Positions 27,614 to 38,343 are shown, numbered from the stretch's first letter. The stretch is DNA of 45,680 nucleotides from an uncultured Aquabacterium sp. (GCF_947366995.1 NZ_CANBCC010000027.1:1-45680), one strand, 5' to 3'. Notes: generated by a model not told the origin, from the sequence alone. Translations and numbers: made by a program.

Positions 27614-28581
27614 CGCTCCTTGGTGTCGGTGAACCGGCCGTAGCTCTGCAGACGGTCGTAGCGCGTCTGCAGCAGGTCCTTCACCTTCAGGTCGCTGACC
27701 TGGCGCAGCGCGTCGTTCAGGCCGCGCTTCAGGTTGGCGGCGGCCTGCTTGTGATCGCGATGCGCGCCGCCCACCGGCTCGCTCACGATCTTGTCGACCA
27801 GGCCCAGGGCCTTCAGGCGGTGAGCCGTGATGCCCAGCGCTTCAGCCGCGTCCGACGCCTTCTCGGCCGTCTTCCACAGAATGGACGCGCAGCCCTCGGG
27901 CGAAATCACCGAGTACACCGAGTACTGCATCATCAGCACCTGGTCGGCCACGCTGATGGCCAGCGCGCCGCCCGAGCCACCTTCACCGATGATCGTGGTG
28001 ATGATGGGCACTTCCAGCTTGGCCATCTCGAAGATGTTGCGGCCGATGGCCTCGGACTGGTTGCGCTCTTCCGCGCCAATGCCCGGGTAGGCGCCCGGCG
28101 TGTCCACGAACGTGAACACCGGCAGGCCAAACTTCTCGGCCGTCTGCATCAGGCGCAGTGCCTTGCGATAGCCCTCGGGGCGCGACATGCCGAAGTTGCG
28201 CGCCGCGCGCTCTTTGGTGTCGCGGCCTTTCTGATGCCCCAGCACCATGCACGCCTGGCCATTGAACCGCGCCAGCCCGCCCACGATCGACAGGTCGTCT
28301 GCGTAGTGGCGGTCACCGTGCATTTCCTGGAAGTCGGTGAACAACTCGTTGACGTAATCCAGCGTGTACGGACGCTGCGGATGACGGGCGATCTGTGTCA
28401 CCTGCCACGGCGTCAGGCTCGCGTAGATGTCCTTGGTGAGCAGTTGGCTCTTCTTGCTCAGGCGGTCGATCTCTTCAGAGATGTCAACGGCCGACTCACT
28501 CTGCACATAACGCAGCTCTTCGATCTTGGATTCCAGTTCGGCGATCGGTTGCTCGAACTCCAGGAAGTGTCTTTTGCTCAT
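27610..28581 (-). CDS. accA: Acetyl-CoA carboxylase carboxyltransferase subunit alpha
   Basis: AccA pairs with AccD to transfer the carboxyl group from biotin to acetyl-CoA, giving malonyl-CoA. The 323-residue protein starts [20 protein letters not shown]. It contains [63 protein letters not shown] and [14 protein letters not shown], the family's CoA/biotin-site motifs. It follows the DNA glycosylase gene by 33 bases and overlaps tilS. The group cysS, glycosylase, accA and tilS is one probable transcript. Confidence 0.97.
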   Translation of the reverse strand: MSKRHFLEFEQPIAELESKIEELRYVQSESAVDISEEIDRLSKKSQLLTKDIYASLTPWQVTQIARHPQRPYTLDYVNELFTDFQEMHGDRHYADDLSIVGGLARFNGQACMVLGHQKGRDTKERAARNFGMSRPEGYRKALRLMQTAEKFGLPVFTFVDTPGAYPGIGAEERNQSEAIGRNIFEMAKLEVPIITTIIGEGGSGGALAISVADQVLMMQYSVYSVISPEGCASILWKTAEKASDAAEALGITAHRLKALGLVDKIVSEPVGGAHRDHKQAAANLKRGLNDALRQVSDLKVKDLLQTRYDRLQSYGRFTDTKER

Positions 28582-28614
28582 GGCGGATCCTTCTTCTCTC
28601 AGGCTGGCACGCGA

Positions 28615-29310
28615 TCAGGCATCGGAGGGCAGCGGATCAAGGCTGCGCCAAAGATACCAGGTGCCCACGGTACGGTACGGTGCCCAGGCCTCGGCCACGT
28701 CGCGGGCCTCGGCGCGCGACACGGGTTCACCGCTGAAATAGTTCTGGCTGATGCCCTTGATGAGCCCCACGTCGTCAAGGGGCAGCACGTTCGGGCGCAG
28801 CAGGTGGAAGATCAGGAACATCTCGGCTGTCCAGCGACCGATGCCGCGGATGTCGGTCAGTTCTTCGATGATGGCCTCGTCGTCCATCTTCTGCCAGTCG
28901 CCCACATGCACCTGGCCGTTGTCGAAGTGGCCGGCCAGGTCGCGCAGGTAATCCACCTTGCGCGCCGACAGGCCCACCTTGCGCAGCACGTCGGGCTCGA
29001 CACGCAGCAGGTCCCGCACCTTCAGCGGGCCACGCGCATCTTCCGACTCGACCTCGAACAGGCCAAGCAGACGGTTCCACACGGCCTGCGCCGAGGCCAC
29101 CGACACCTGCTGGCCCACGATCGAGCGCGCCAGCGTGGTGAAGGCGTCGCCGCGTGTGTACAGGCGCGCATGACCGTGATCGGCCACCAGCTTGCGCATC
29201 ACGCGATCGCGCTTGGCCAGATGGCGGCAGGCATCGTCCCAGTAAGTGGGCGTCACCAGGCTGGTGCTCGTCTGGGCTACACCCATCGTCGAGAGAGGGG
29301 CGTTCGGCAT
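28615..29310 (-). CDS. DNA-3-methyladenine glycosylase II family protein (AlkA-like)
   Basis: This 231-residue HhH-GPD base-excision enzyme is probably active on alkylated purines. The N-terminal part has DAFTTLARSIVGQQVSVASA, the family's substrate-pocket region. The helix-hairpin-helix is LTDIRGIGRWTA (151-162), and LPLDD carries the catalytic aspartate (D179/D180). The absence of an iron-sulfur cysteine cluster argues against MutY/Nth. Its ATG shares a base with the cysS stop (TGATG). An in-frame ATG nine codons in is an alternative start. It lies upstream of accA. Confidence 0.9.
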   Translation of the reverse strand: MPNAPLSTMGVAQTSTSLVTPTYWDDACRHLAKRDRVMRKLVADHGHARLYTRGDAFTTLARSIVGQQVSVASAQAVWNRLLGLFEVESEDARGPLKVRDLLRVEPDVLRKVGLSARKVDYLRDLAGHFDNGQVHVGDWQKMDDEAIIEELTDIRGIGRWTAEMFLIFHLLRPNVLPLDDVGLIKGISQNYFSGEPVSRAEARDVAEAWAPYRTVGTWYLWRSLDPLPSDA

Positions 29311-30695
29311 CAGGCTTTCACCCAGGTCGTGCCTTGCGGACCGTCCTTCAACACCACGCCCTGCGCGGCCAGCTCGTCCCGAATGCGATCGGCGCCCGCA
29401 AAATCGCGCGCCTTCTTGGCTTCGGCACGCCGGGCAATCAGCCCCTCGATGGTGGCCGCATCCAGGCCAGCGGCCATGGCGCCGCCCTGCAGGTAGGCCT
29501 TGGGCTGCTGCTGCAGCAGGCCGAGCACACCGCCCAGCGCCTTCAGCTGCTGGGCCACCGCGGGCGAGCTGGAACGGTTCAGTTCCGCAGCCAGGTCGAA
29601 CAGCACCGACAGGGCGATCGGCGTGTTGAAGTCCTCATCCATCGCGGCCTTGAAACGGGCCGCCTGGGGCTCGTTCCAGTCCACCTCGACCGCCGCCACC
29701 TCGCCAGCCGCATCCAGTGCCGTGTACAGGCGACGCAGCCCGCTGCGCGCATCATCCAGACCGGCGTCGCTGTAGTTGAACGGGCTGCGGTAGTGCGTGC
29801 GCAGCATGAAGAAGCGGATGGTCTCGCCGTCGTACTGCTTCAGCACCTCGCGGATGGTGAAGAAGTTGCCCAGGCTTTTCGACATCTTCTCGTTGTCGAC
29901 GTTGACGAAGCCGTTGTGCAACCAGTAATTGACAAAGCGCTTGCCCGTCGCCCCTTCGCTCTGCGCGATCTCGTTCTCGTGGTGCGGGAACTGGAGATCC
30001 AGGCCGCCGCCGTGGATGTCGAACTGTTCGCCCAGCAGGCTGCAACTCATGGCCGAGCACTCGATGTGCCAGCCGGGCCGACCCGCACCGTACTCCGAGT
30101 CGTACTTGGCGTCAGCCGGCTCTTCTGGCTTGGCCGCCTTCCACAGCACGAAGTCCATCGGATCCTGCTTGCCGTCGTCCACCGCGACGCGCTCGCCGGC
30201 GCGCAGCTGGTCGAGCGACTTGCCGGACAGCTTGCCGTAGCCCTCGAACTTGCGCACGGCGTAGTTCACGTCGCCACTCGGTGCCCGGTAGGCCAGGCCA
30301 CGCGCTTCCAGTCGGCTGATCAGGCTCAGCATCTGCGGCACGTACTCGGTGGCACGCGGCTCATGCGTCGGCGGCTCGATGCCCAGCGCGGCGATGTCCT
30401 CATGCATGGCGGCCGCCATCTCTTCCGTCAGCTGGCGGATGGTGATGCCGCGTTCCACCGCACGTCGAATGATCTTGTCATCGATGTCGGTGATGTTGCG
30501 GACATAGGTGACCTGAAGACCGCTCGCGCGCAGCCAGCGCTGCACCACGTCGAACGCCATCATCATGCGGGCGTGGCCCACGTGGCACAGGTCGTAGATC
30601 GTCATGCCGCACACATACATGCGGACCTGACCCGGCGTCATCGGTACAAAGGGCTCGACCTGACGCGACAGGCTGTTGAATAAGCGCAGACTCAT
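29310..30695 (-). CDS. cysS: Cysteinyl-tRNA synthetase
   Basis: CysRS charges tRNA-Cys. The 461-residue class I synthetase has [17 protein letters not shown] (zinc cysteine and HIGH motif as HVGH). It continues with [26 protein letters not shown] (zinc ligand), [17 protein letters not shown] (zinc histidine) and [10 protein letters not shown] (KMSKS loop). It ends [17 protein letters not shown] use the start at [16 protein letters not shown], as in homologues. The long upstream open frame is not family-like. It is the first gene of the cysS-glycosylase-accA-tilS group and divergent from the TPR protein gene. Confidence 0.97.
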   Translation of the reverse strand: MSLRLFNSLSRQVEPFVPMTPGQVRMYVCGMTIYDLCHVGHARMMMAFDVVQRWLRASGLQVTYVRNITDIDDKIIRRAVERGITIRQLTEEMAAAMHEDIAALGIEPPTHEPRATEYVPQMLSLISRLEARGLAYRAPSGDVNYAVRKFEGYGKLSGKSLDQLRAGERVAVDDGKQDPMDFVLWKAAKPEEPADAKYDSEYGAGRPGWHIECSAMSCSLLGEQFDIHGGGLDLQFPHHENEIAQSEGATGKRFVNYWLHNGFVNVDNEKMSKSLGNFFTIREVLKQYDGETIRFFMLRTHYRSPFNYSDAGLDDARSGLRRLYTALDAAGEVAAVEVDWNEPQAARFKAAMDEDFNTPIALSVLFDLAAELNRSSSPAVAQQLKALGGVLGLLQQQPKAYLQGGAMAAGLDAATIEGLIARRAEAKKARDFAGADRIRDELAAQGVVLKDGPQGTTWVKA

Positions 30696-30985
30696 GAGGA
30701 ATTCGTGGCGGGCGGCAGACAGGTACAGGGCTTGAACCTCGGAACACACAGGCACCGGAATCCTGGGCGACAGACGCGCCTCAGCCCAGTGCGCGCCGGG
30801 AAGGCGCTCGCCACCGCTCAGATACAATCGCCGAAGTATAGCGGGAGGCCCGCGGATCAGGGAGATCGTCGAGCCCGACGGCTTCATGGCGCTGCTATCC
30901 TCGACCGGTCTTGAACGACGGTCAGCCGCGCGCAAGGCGCCCGTTCGAGGCCGCCCGCAGTCCCCTTCAACCGGTACACGATCCC
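30696..30985. promoter_or_regulatory. Divergent intergenic region cysS / TPR protein
   Basis: The 290-base gap must hold promoters in both directions. Back-to-back -10-like boxes are visible: TACAAT on the plus strand (30823-30828) and TATACT on the minus strand (30835-30840), only six bases apart. Neither has a good -35 at 16-18 bases. They would give leaders of roughly 150 bases (plus) and 130 bases (minus). Confidence 0.35.
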
Positions 30986-32056
30986 ATGCAAGTTGCAGTG
31001 CCCCATGTCGGCCTTCGCCTGACCTCCCTGGCAGCGAAGGTTCTGCTTGTCGCGTCCCTGTCCGTTGCGGCCTTCGGTGCCCGCGCCGACGATGTGGCCG
31101 ATGTCCAGCGCCTGCTGTCGGCAGGCAAGAATGCCGAAGCACTGCAGAAGGCGGACCAGTTCCTGTCCAGCAAGCCGCGGGACCCGATGATGCGCTTCCT
31201 GCGGGGCATCAGCCTGTCGCAGGCGGGCCGCAGTGCCGAAGCCATCACGGCCTTCACCAAGCTGACCGAAGACTTTCCCGAGCTGCCCGAGCCGTTCAAC
31301 AACCTCGCTGTGCTGTATGCGCAGCAGGGCCAGTACGACAAGGCTCGTACGGCGCTCGAGATGGCGATCCGCACCAACCCCAGCTACGCCACCGCCTACG
31401 AAAACCTCGGCGATGTCTACGCGAAGCTGGCCAGCCAGGCCTACTCCAAAGCGCTGCAGATCGACACCCGTTCGGCTGTGGCGCCCAAGCTCGCGATGAT
31501 CCGCGACCTGTTCCCCAAGGAACGCAACAGCATGGTGGCCGCCGCCGGCCAGACTCCGTCGCCCGCGCCGGCCCCGTCCCCCGTGACGCCGCCATCGGCC
31601 ACGCCAGCTCCGGTCACCCCGCCGCCCGCCGTCAAGCCGCCGCCTGCACCACCTGCCGCCAAGCCGGCTCCGGCGCCAGCGCCCGAACCCAAGTCTGCGC
31701 CGACTGAACCGAAGGCCGATCACCGCGCCAAGGACGTCGAGGCGGCCGTGCGCGCATGGGCCGACGCCTGGGGCCGCAAGGACCTCAAGGACTACTTTGC
31801 TGCCTACGCCCGCGACTTCGACGGCGGCAAGAGCCGCAAGGCCTGGGAAGAGGAGCGTCGTGACCGCATCAATGGCAAACGCAGCATCTCGGTGCGCATC
31901 AGCAACCTGCGCATCGAGGTCGACGGCAACAAGGCCGTGGCCCGCTTCCGCCAGGACTACAAGGCCGACAGCCTGAGCGTGAGCAGCGGCAAGCGCCTGG
32001 ATCTGGTGCAGCGCGGCAACAGCTGGGTCATCGTGAAGGAAAGCACGGGCTCGTGA
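30986..32056 (+). CDS. Exported TPR protein with C-terminal NTF2-like (Cds6-type) domain
   Basis: This 356-residue protein has a signal peptide (cleaved near FGARA-DD) and is likely periplasmic. Residues 36-170 form tetratricopeptide repeats ([60 protein letters not shown]). A Pro/Ala-rich spacer covers about 190-235. The last 115 residues ([20 protein letters not shown] to [10 protein letters not shown]) resemble the NTF2-like domain appended to some L,D-transpeptidases. The next gene, an L,D-transpeptidase, ends in a similar domain and overlaps this stop codon. I infer a cell-wall scaffold or partner role. No ribosome-binding site is evident. Confidence 0.85.
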   Translation: MQVAVPHVGLRLTSLAAKVLLVASLSVAAFGARADDVADVQRLLSAGKNAEALQKADQFLSSKPRDPMMRFLRGISLSQAGRSAEAITAFTKLTEDFPELPEPFNNLAVLYAQQGQYDKARTALEMAIRTNPSYATAYENLGDVYAKLASQAYSKALQIDTRSAVAPKLAMIRDLFPKERNSMVAAAGQTPSPAPAPSPVTPPSATPAPVTPPPAVKPPPAPPAAKPAPAPAPEPKSAPTEPKADHRAKDVEAAVRAWADAWGRKDLKDYFAAYARDFDGGKSRKAWEEERRDRINGKRSISVRISNLRIEVDGNKAVARFRQDYKADSLSVSSGKRLDLVQRGNSWVIVKESTGS

Positions 32057-33381
32057 CGATGCGTGAGTGGCGCCACCCGCCAGCCAGTCGGGCAGCGGGA
32101 TGGCCTGGGCGTGTCACCCGGGGAGGGCTGCTTGCGGCGACCTGGTTCGCAATGCTGCTGCCTGTGGCGTCCGACGCCTCATCGCCTCGGCAGAAGGCGG
32201 TCGAACCGGCCAGGGCCGTGCGCGCCAACGTGCCGCCCGCCACACCGGCCATCCCGCCGCTGCCCCGGCAGACCGCGCCGGCCGAGGCACGCCTGCTCGA
32301 GGTCTACCGCCTGATCGGACAAGGGCAGGCCAGGCAGGCACTCGACAAGGCCCAGGCGCTCGTGCAGGACTTCCCCAACTTTCAGCTGGCACAGCTGGTG
32401 TATGGCGACCTGCTGCTCGCCCGTACCCAGGCCCTGCCGAGCATGGGACACGCCCCAGCGCCCCTCGTCGAGCGGGCGCCGCAGCGCCTGGAGCAACTGC
32501 GCACCGAGGCCAGCCGCCGCATGGCGGCACTCACCGAGCGCCCCCCGGCCGGCGCCCTGCCCGCTCAGTTCATCGAGGTTCCCTCCACCACCCGACACGC
32601 CATCGCGGTGGACGCGAGCCGCTCGCGTCTCTACCTGTTCGAGAACGGCCCCAAGGGTCTGACGCTGGTGGCCGACCATTACGCATCGGTGGGGCGACTC
32701 GGCACAGACAAGCGCGCCGAGGGCGACCAACGCACGCCGCTCGGGGTGTACTACATCACCAGCCGACTTGAGTCGAGCCAGCTGACGGATTTCTACGGCG
32801 TGGGCGCCCTGCCTCTGAACTACCCGAACGAGTATGACCGCCGCCTCGGCCGCACCGGCAGTGGCATCTGGCTGCATGGGGTGCCCAGCGAAAGCTACGC
32901 CCGCAGCCCCAACAGCACCGACGGCTGCGTGGCGCTTGCGAACCCCGAGCTTCAGACGATTCTGCAGAGGGTTCAGCCCCGCACGACGCCCGTCGTGATC
33001 GCCCAGCAGCTGCAGTGGATCAAGCCGGACCAGCGCGAGCCGGAACGCCGCGCGCTCAACAACCTCATCGAGGGCTGGCGCGTCGCGCGCACCAACGGTG
33101 ACCTGAACCGTCTGATGTCCTTCTACTCGAGCCAGTTCTCGGCCGGCAACAGGGACATCACGCAGTGGCGTCAGTTGCTCGAACGCGATGTCGTGCAACA
33201 ACGCGGGCGGGGCGTGCAGTTGAAAGACCTTGCTATCCTCGGCTGGCGCGACAAGGGCGACGTGCTCGTCGTGACCTTTGGCGAGATCGTCGAAGGTCAG
33301 CGCACCGGCGCCATCAAGCGCCAGTACTGGGGCAAGGAAGGCGGCCTCTGGAAAATCTTCTATGAAGGAGTGATCGGATGA
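32053..33381 (+). CDS. L,D-transpeptidase (YkuD) with C-terminal NTF2-like domain
   Basis: L,D-transpeptidases make 3-3 peptidoglycan cross-links or attach proteins to murein in the periplasm. The protein (442 residues from a GTG at 32053, or 440 from ATG 32059) has an N-terminal hydrophobic signal and a TPR-like helical pair ([20 protein letters not shown]). The YkuD domain spans about 170-315, with [13 protein letters not shown] and the catalytic STDGCVAL motif. The NTF2-like domain covers about 325-442 ([20 protein letters not shown] to [12 protein letters not shown]). The GTG overlaps the stop of the upstream TPR gene, and its own stop overlaps the next ATG, so all three are coupled. Confidence 0.92.
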   Translation: MTMREWRHPPASRAAGWPGRVTRGGLLAATWFAMLLPVASDASSPRQKAVEPARAVRANVPPATPAIPPLPRQTAPAEARLLEVYRLIGQGQARQALDKAQALVQDFPNFQLAQLVYGDLLLARTQALPSMGHAPAPLVERAPQRLEQLRTEASRRMAALTERPPAGALPAQFIEVPSTTRHAIAVDASRSRLYLFENGPKGLTLVADHYASVGRLGTDKRAEGDQRTPLGVYYITSRLESSQLTDFYGVGALPLNYPNEYDRRLGRTGSGIWLHGVPSESYARSPNSTDGCVALANPELQTILQRVQPRTTPVVIAQQLQWIKPDQREPERRALNNLIEGWRVARTNGDLNRLMSFYSSQFSAGNRDITQWRQLLERDVVQQRGRGVQLKDLAILGWRDKGDVLVVTFGEIVEGQRTGAIKRQYWGKEGGLWKIFYEGVIG

Positions 33382-33953
33382 TGCACCACACCCTGCGGCG
33401 TCTTGCGCGCCTCGCTCTGGCCGTCACCTGCGTGACCGCCGCATTCGTGGCACAGGCCCAGACCGTGAAGCTGGTCACCACGCAAGGCGACATCGTGCTG
33501 CAACTGGACGCTGCCAAGGCCCCACGCACCGTGGACAACTTCGTGCAGTACGTCAAGGCGGGCCACTACAACGGCACGGTCTTCCACCGCGTCATCGACG
33601 GCTTCATGATTCAGGGCGGCGGCATGACGCCCGACCTCAAGGAGAAGCCGACCCGCCCCCCCATTCAGCTCGAGAGCCAGAATGGCCTCAGCAACCAGCG
33701 CGGCACGGTCGCCATGGCACGTACCCGCGACCCGCACTCTGCCACCGCGCAGTTCTTCATCAATGTGAAGGACAATGCCTTCCTGGACGCCGCACGTTCG
33801 CCGGACGGCCACGGCTACGCCGTCTTCGGCAAGGTGACGCAAGGCATGGACGTGGTCGACCGTATCCGCAAGGTCCGCACGACCCAGCTCGGCATGTACG
33901 CCGACGTGCCCGCCGAACCCGTGATCATCAAACAAGCCGTCATCGAGAAATAA
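33378..33953 (+). CDS. Periplasmic peptidyl-prolyl cis-trans isomerase (cyclophilin, PpiA-like)
   Basis: This 191-residue cyclophilin has a cleavable signal (…FVAQA-QTV), so it probably folds envelope proteins. Core motifs are [17 protein letters not shown] (catalytic arginine region), [23 protein letters not shown] and [18 protein letters not shown]. The ATG overlaps the L,D-transpeptidase stop by four bases. A cytosolic paralogue follows after three bases, suggesting an old tandem duplication with different targeting. Confidence 0.93.
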   Translation: MMHHTLRRLARLALAVTCVTAAFVAQAQTVKLVTTQGDIVLQLDAAKAPRTVDNFVQYVKAGHYNGTVFHRVIDGFMIQGGGMTPDLKEKPTRPPIQLESQNGLSNQRGTVAMARTRDPHSATAQFFINVKDNAFLDAARSPDGHGYAVFGKVTQGMDVVDRIRKVRTTQLGMYADVPAEPVIIKQAVIEK

Positions 33954-33956
33954 GCC

Positions 33957-34457
33957 ATGACCAAGACCGTTGAACTTCAGACCACCGCTGGCGTGATTCG
34001 CCTGGAACTCGATGAGGCCAAGGCCCCCATCACCGTTGCCAACTTCCTGGAATACGTGAACGCCGGCCACTACGACGGCACCGTGTTTCACCGCGTCATC
34101 AAGGGCTTCATGGTCCAGGGCGGTGGCTTCGAGGCCGGCATGAAGCAGAAGGCCACGCGCGGCGAAATCCAGAACGAGGCCAACAACGGCCTGAAGAACG
34201 ACAAGTACACCATTGCCATGGCCCGTACCAGCGCACCGCACTCGGCCAGCGCCCAGTTCTTCATCAACGCCGCCAACAACGACTTCCTGAACTTCAAGTC
34301 GGAATCGGCCCAGGGTTGGGGCTATGCGGTGTTCGGCAAGGTCGTGGCCGGCACCGAAGTGGTCGACGCGATCGAGAAGGTCCGCACGGGTCGCAAGGGC
34401 TTCCATGACGACGTGCCGCTGGACGACGTGGTGATCACGAAGGCCACCGAAGTCTGA
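33957..34457 (+). CDS. ppiB: Cytosolic peptidyl-prolyl cis-trans isomerase B
   Basis: This 166-residue cyclophilin has no signal peptide. It matches PpiB closely through [40 protein letters not shown], then [26 protein letters not shown] and [20 protein letters not shown]. It is three bases after its periplasmic paralogue and four bases before lpxH, clearly in one operon. It catalyses cis-trans isomerisation of prolyl bonds. Confidence 0.95.
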   Translation: MTKTVELQTTAGVIRLELDEAKAPITVANFLEYVNAGHYDGTVFHRVIKGFMVQGGGFEAGMKQKATRGEIQNEANNGLKNDKYTIAMARTSAPHSASAQFFINAANNDFLNFKSESAQGWGYAVFGKVVAGTEVVDAIEKVRTGRKGFHDDVPLDDVVITKATEV

Positions 34458-34461
34458 CGCG

Positions 34462-35256
34462 ATGGGGAAGCCCCCCTTCCCCGCCCCGGACATCCTCACT
34501 GCACCGCCCTCGTGGCGGTGCATTGATTTTGTGTCCGACCTGCACCTGCATGAGGGCCTGCTTCGCACGCGCGATGCGTTTGCACGTTACCTGCAGGACA
34601 CGCCAGCCGATGCCGTGCTCATTCTGGGCGACCTATTCGAAGCCTGGGTGGGCGACGACATGCGCTGCCAGCCTTTTGAAGCCGGCTGCGTTCGGGCATT
34701 GCGCGCCTTCGGTGAGCGACGCCACCTCGCCATCATGGTCGGCAACCGCGACTTCCTGCTGGGCGGGGACATGCTCCACGCCTGCGCTGCTCACCGGCTG
34801 GGCGACCCGACCGTGCTGGAGGCCTTCGGACAGCGCCATCTGCTCATCCACGGCGACAGCCTGTGCCTGGCTGACACGTCGTACCTGCAGTTCCGGGCGC
34901 AAGTTCGCCAGCCAGCGTGGCAGCAGGCCTTCCTGGCCGCGCCGCTCAGCGCACGACTGGATCAGGCACGCCGCATGCGGGAAGCCAGTCAGGCGCACCA
35001 GCAACAGCAGGCACCAGAAGAATGGGCCGATGTCGACGAAGCCGCCGCAGAGGCCTGGCTCGACGCCGCAGGCGCCCAAACCCTGGTCCATGGCCACACA
35101 CACCGGCCCGGCAGCACCCGCTTCGGCGGGCAGCAAGACGGCACCGCTCGCTGGCGACACGTCACGATGGACTGGGACCTCGACCACGGATCCCCCCGTG
35201 CCGAGGTGCTGCGCCTCACTGCCGAGGGCTTCTCCCGGCTGCCCGTGACAGCCTGA
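34462..35256 (+). CDS. lpxH: UDP-2,3-diacylglucosamine diphosphatase LpxH
   Basis: LpxH hydrolyses UDP-2,3-diacylglucosamine to lipid X in lipid A synthesis, at the inner face of the membrane. The 264-residue protein has the calcineurin-like metal motifs FVSDLHLH (D26, H28), ILGDLFEAWVGDD (D57), MVGNRDFLLGG and LVHGHTHRPGS. A short Pro-rich N-terminal stretch makes it a little longer than E. coli LpxH (240). It ends the plus-strand envelope operon and is convergent with clpA across a strong hairpin. Confidence 0.95.
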   Translation: MGKPPFPAPDILTAPPSWRCIDFVSDLHLHEGLLRTRDAFARYLQDTPADAVLILGDLFEAWVGDDMRCQPFEAGCVRALRAFGERRHLAIMVGNRDFLLGGDMLHACAAHRLGDPTVLEAFGQRHLLIHGDSLCLADTSYLQFRAQVRQPAWQQAFLAAPLSARLDQARRMREASQAHQQQQAPEEWADVDEAAAEAWLDAAGAQTLVHGHTHRPGSTRFGGQQDGTARWRHVTMDWDLDHGSPRAEVLRLTAEGFSRLPVTA

Positions 35257-35283
35257 CCCTCTCGCTCGCGAGCGGCGCAAACA

Positions 35284-35309
35284 ACAACGCGGCCCGGAGG
35301 CCGCGTTGT
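35284..35309. terminator. Hairpin between convergent lpxH and clpA
   Basis: A perfect 11-bp stem ACAACGCGGCC / GGCCGCGTTGT with loop CGGA lies midway between the two convergent stops. On the plus strand it is followed by GCTTTC, and on the minus strand by TGTTTGCG. It probably acts as a shared terminator for both, although neither U-run is strong. Confidence 0.7.
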
Positions 35310-35330
35310 GCTTTCAGCGCCGAACCAAGA

Positions 35331-37652
35331 TCACTCGGCCGTGGCCGCTTCCGGCTTGGTCTTGTCGCTCTTCTTGTTCGGCTGGATGTCGAGCTTGACC
35401 TCTGGCTCGCCCTTGTCGTTGTCCACCACGTCCACGGTCAGACGACCGCCATCAACGAGGCTGCCGAACAGCAGCTCGTCGGCCAGCGCACGTCGGATCG
35501 TGTCCTGGATCAGACGCTGCATCGGACGCGCGCCCATCAGCGGGTCGAAACCGCGCTTGGCCAGGTGGCGACGCAGCGCATCGGTGAACGTGACCTCGAC
35601 CTTCTTCTCGGCCAGCTGACCTTCCAGTTGCAGCAGGAACTTGTCGACAACCCGAAGGATGACTTCCTCGTCCAGCGGCTTGAAGCCGACGATGGCGTCC
35701 AGGCGGTTGCGGAATTCCGGCGTGAAGGTGCGCTTGATGTCGCCCATCTCGTCGCCCATCTCACGCTGCGTGGTGAAGCCAATGGTCGACTTCTGCAGCG
35801 TCTCCGCGCCGGCGTTGGTCGTCATGATGATCAGCACGTTACGGAAGTCGGCCTTGCGACCGTTGTTGTCCGTCAGCGTGCCGTGGTCCATCACCTGCAG
35901 GAGGATGTTGAAGACGTCCGGGTGCGCCTTCTCGATCTCATCAAGCAGCAGCACCGCATGCGGCTTCTTCGACACAGCCTCGGTCAGCAGACCGCCCTGG
36001 TCGAAGCCCACGTAGCCCGGAGGCGCGCCGATCAGACGGCTCACGGCATGGCGCTCCATGTACTCGGACATGTCGAACCGCATGAGCTCGATGCCCAGGA
36101 TGTAGGCCAGCTGCTTGGCCACTTCGGTCTTGCCGACGCCGGTGGGGCCGCTGAACAGGAAGGCGCCAATCGGCTTGTCGGGCTTGCCGAGCCCCGAACG
36201 CGCCATCTTGATGGCCGCCGACAGGGCATCGATGGCCGCATCCTGACCGAACACCACGCTCTTCAGATCGCGGTCAAGCGTCTTGAGCTTCGAGCGGTCG
36301 TCGTTCGACACGCTGGTGCTCGGGATGCGGGCGATCTTCGCCACGATCTCTTCCACCTCGGCACGGGTGATCGTCTTCTTCTGACGGCTCTTGGGCAGCA
36401 CGCGTTGCGCAGCCCCCGCCTCGTCAATGACGTCGATCGCCTTGTCAGGCAGATGGCGGTCGTTGATGAACTTGGCAGACAGCTCGGCGGCAGCCTGGAG
36501 GGCCCCCAGCGCGTACTTCACACTGTGGTGCTCCTCGAAGCGTGACTTCAGCCCCTTCAGGATCTCGATGGTCTGCTCGACCGATGGCTCCACCACCTCT
36601 ACTTTCTGGAAACGACGCGACAGGGCCGCATCCTTCTCGAAGATCCCGCGGAATTCTGTGAAGGTCGTGGCGCCGATGCACTTCAGCTGCCCGGAACTCA
36701 GTGCCGGCTTCAGCAGATTGCTCGCGTCCAGCGTGCCACCCGACGCTGCGCCGGCGCCGATCAGGGTATGGATCTCGTCGATGAACAGAATGGCGCCCGG
36801 CTGCTCCTTGAGCTGCTTGATCACGGCCTTGAGCCGCTGCTCGAAATCACCGCGGTACTTCGTGCCCGCCAGCAATGCGCCCATGTCCAGCGCGAACACC
36901 TCGGCATCGGCCAGCACTTCGGGCACATCGTTCTGGGTGATGCGCCAGGCGAGGCCTTCCGCGATCGCGGTCTTGCCCACACCGGCCTCACCCACCAGCA
37001 GCGGGTTGTTCTTGCGGCGACGGCACAGGACCTGGATCACGCGCTCGACCTCGGACTCACGCCCGATGAGCGGATCGATCTTGCCTTCGCGGGCCAGCTG
37101 ATTGAGGTTCTGCGTGTACTGCTCCAACGGAGAAGCCTTGCCCTCACCCTCGTCCTTCTCGGCGTCGACCTGGGACGGCTCGGCACCGCTCGACTTGGCC
37201 GCCTCGGGCGGATCTGCCTTGCGGATGCCGTGCGCGATGAAGTTCACGACGTCCAGGCGGGTGACGCCCTGCTGGTGCAGGTAATACACCGCGTGACTGT
37301 CCTTCTCGCCGAAGATGGCCACCAGCACGTTCGCCCCGGTGACTTCCTTCTTGCCGCTGCCAGAAGACTGGACGTGCATGATCGCGCGCTGGATGACACG
37401 CTGGAACCCGAGCGTGGGTTGGGTGTCGACCTCGTCGGTGCCCCCCACGGTCGGCGTGTTGTCCCGGACGAACTGGTCCAGGTTCTTGCGCAGCTCATCC
37501 AGATTGGCGGCGCAGGCTTTCAACACCTCGGAAGCAGAGGGGTTGTCGATCAAGGCGAGCAGCAGGTGCTCCACGGTGATGAACTCGTGGCGCTGCTGAC
37601 GAGCCTCGACGAAGGCCATGTGCAGACTCACTTCCAACTCTTGCGCAATCAT
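35331..37652 (-). CDS. clpA: ATP-dependent Clp protease ATP-binding subunit ClpA
   Basis: ClpA is the AAA+ unfoldase that feeds proteins to ClpP. The 773-residue protein begins [20 protein letters not shown] with the ClpA N-domain ([19 protein letters not shown]). The first ATPase domain has Walker [16 protein letters not shown] near residue 215 and [11 protein letters not shown]. The second has [15 protein letters not shown] near 500 and [14 protein letters not shown]. It ends in a Lys/Glu-rich tail. The ATG overlaps the clpS stop by four bases, so adaptor and unfoldase are translationally coupled. Confidence 0.97.
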   Translation of the reverse strand: MIAQELEVSLHMAFVEARQQRHEFITVEHLLLALIDNPSASEVLKACAANLDELRKNLDQFVRDNTPTVGGTDEVDTQPTLGFQRVIQRAIMHVQSSGSGKKEVTGANVLVAIFGEKDSHAVYYLHQQGVTRLDVVNFIAHGIRKADPPEAAKSSGAEPSQVDAEKDEGEGKASPLEQYTQNLNQLAREGKIDPLIGRESEVERVIQVLCRRRKNNPLLVGEAGVGKTAIAEGLAWRITQNDVPEVLADAEVFALDMGALLAGTKYRGDFEQRLKAVIKQLKEQPGAILFIDEIHTLIGAGAASGGTLDASNLLKPALSSGQLKCIGATTFTEFRGIFEKDAALSRRFQKVEVVEPSVEQTIEILKGLKSRFEEHHSVKYALGALQAAAELSAKFINDRHLPDKAIDVIDEAGAAQRVLPKSRQKKTITRAEVEEIVAKIARIPSTSVSNDDRSKLKTLDRDLKSVVFGQDAAIDALSAAIKMARSGLGKPDKPIGAFLFSGPTGVGKTEVAKQLAYILGIELMRFDMSEYMERHAVSRLIGAPPGYVGFDQGGLLTEAVSKKPHAVLLLDEIEKAHPDVFNILLQVMDHGTLTDNNGRKADFRNVLIIMTTNAGAETLQKSTIGFTTQREMGDEMGDIKRTFTPEFRNRLDAIVGFKPLDEEVILRVVDKFLLQLEGQLAEKKVEVTFTDALRRHLAKRGFDPLMGARPMQRLIQDTIRRALADELLFGSLVDGGRLTVDVVDNDKGEPEVKLDIQPNKKSDKTKPEAATAE

Positions 37653-38002
37653 GCGGTCTCCAGGATGCACTGCAAGGGATGCCCGGCTTGACGGGCGGCG
37701 GCAAGAACGAGTTCGACCTTGGTGGCCGCGACATCCTTGGTGTAGACGCCGCACACACCACGACCCTCGTGGTGGATTTTGAGCATGATCTGGGTCGCAG
37801 TCTCAATGTCGTGACGGAAGTGTTCCTGCAACACGAAGACAACAAACTCCATGGGGGTGAAATCGTCATTCAGCATGACGACCTGAAACAGTCGGGGCGG
37901 TTCGAGCGCGAGTTCTTCCTTCTCGGCCACAGCCGCACCGTGCCCGTCCTCTGCGGGCCCTTCCGGCTTGGCCATCAGGAGCGGGTGTAACGGATTGGTC
38001 AT
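37649..38002 (-). CDS. clpS: ATP-dependent Clp protease adaptor ClpS
   Basis: ClpS binds proteins with N-degron residues and hands them to ClpA. The 117-residue product has a flexible N-terminal tail of about 35 residues. The core follows: [24 protein letters not shown] (N-degron pocket), [24 protein letters not shown] and [20 protein letters not shown]. An alternative ATG at codon 10 exists. Upstream on the minus strand TAGAAT (38010-38015) resembles a -10, which would give a nearly leaderless message from this start. It is coupled to clpA. Confidence 0.95.
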   Translation of the reverse strand: MTNPLHPLLMAKPEGPAEDGHGAAVAEKEELALEPPRLFQVVMLNDDFTPMEFVVFVLQEHFRHDIETATQIMLKIHHEGRGVCGVYTKDVAATKVELVLAAARQAGHPLQCILETA

Positions 38003-38343
38003 GAAAAGATTCTACGGGAGCCCCTCACCTCATGCCATGTCATCTTGGGGTGTCCGACCCGGGTTCAAGGGCAGGAAATTCGCAGCCCTCACGGTGCTTT
38101 TTATTCTTTCCCGCACAAGCCGTGGCCGTGGCCACTGGAATACCCCATCAATCACCGCGGCCATCTGCAGCGGCTTGAGCCGCGCGACATCGCGCCCTTC
38201 ATAAAGTGCATACGTTTCAACCAGTTACGTGATGGGGATTCAGGAAACATGCCGATCGTCAAATCAGACAGTACCCCTTTGTGGCGCTTGACACGGGCGC
38301 TGACACCCCCAGAAAATGAGAACAAATTAACAGGAGGGGCAGT
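38003..38343. other. Divergent intergenic region clpS / cold-shock gene
   Basis: The 341-base gap holds a -10-like TAGAAT for clpS (38010-38015, minus) and a perfect TTGACA for the cold-shock gene (38288, plus). Its remaining 200 or so bases show no recognisable gene. A plus-strand ORF starting at 38249 with an AGGA site runs out of frame into the cold-shock gene and is not convincing. Confidence 0.5.
38288..38317 (+). promoter_or_regulatory. Candidate promoter and ribosome-binding site of the cold-shock gene
   Basis: A perfect -35 hexamer TTGACA (38288-38293) is followed after 18 bases by GAAAAT (38312-38317, four of six). The predicted start near 38324 would leave a leader of about 20 bases. 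A full AGGAGG (38332-38337) stands six bases before the ATG. A long cold-shock leader from a more distal promoter is not excluded. Confidence 0.5.

Noticed and set aside
26911-29496. An 861-codon plus-strand open frame opposite tilS, accA and the glycosylase gene
   Set aside because: It spans three well-supported minus-strand genes in antisense and has no recognisable domain.
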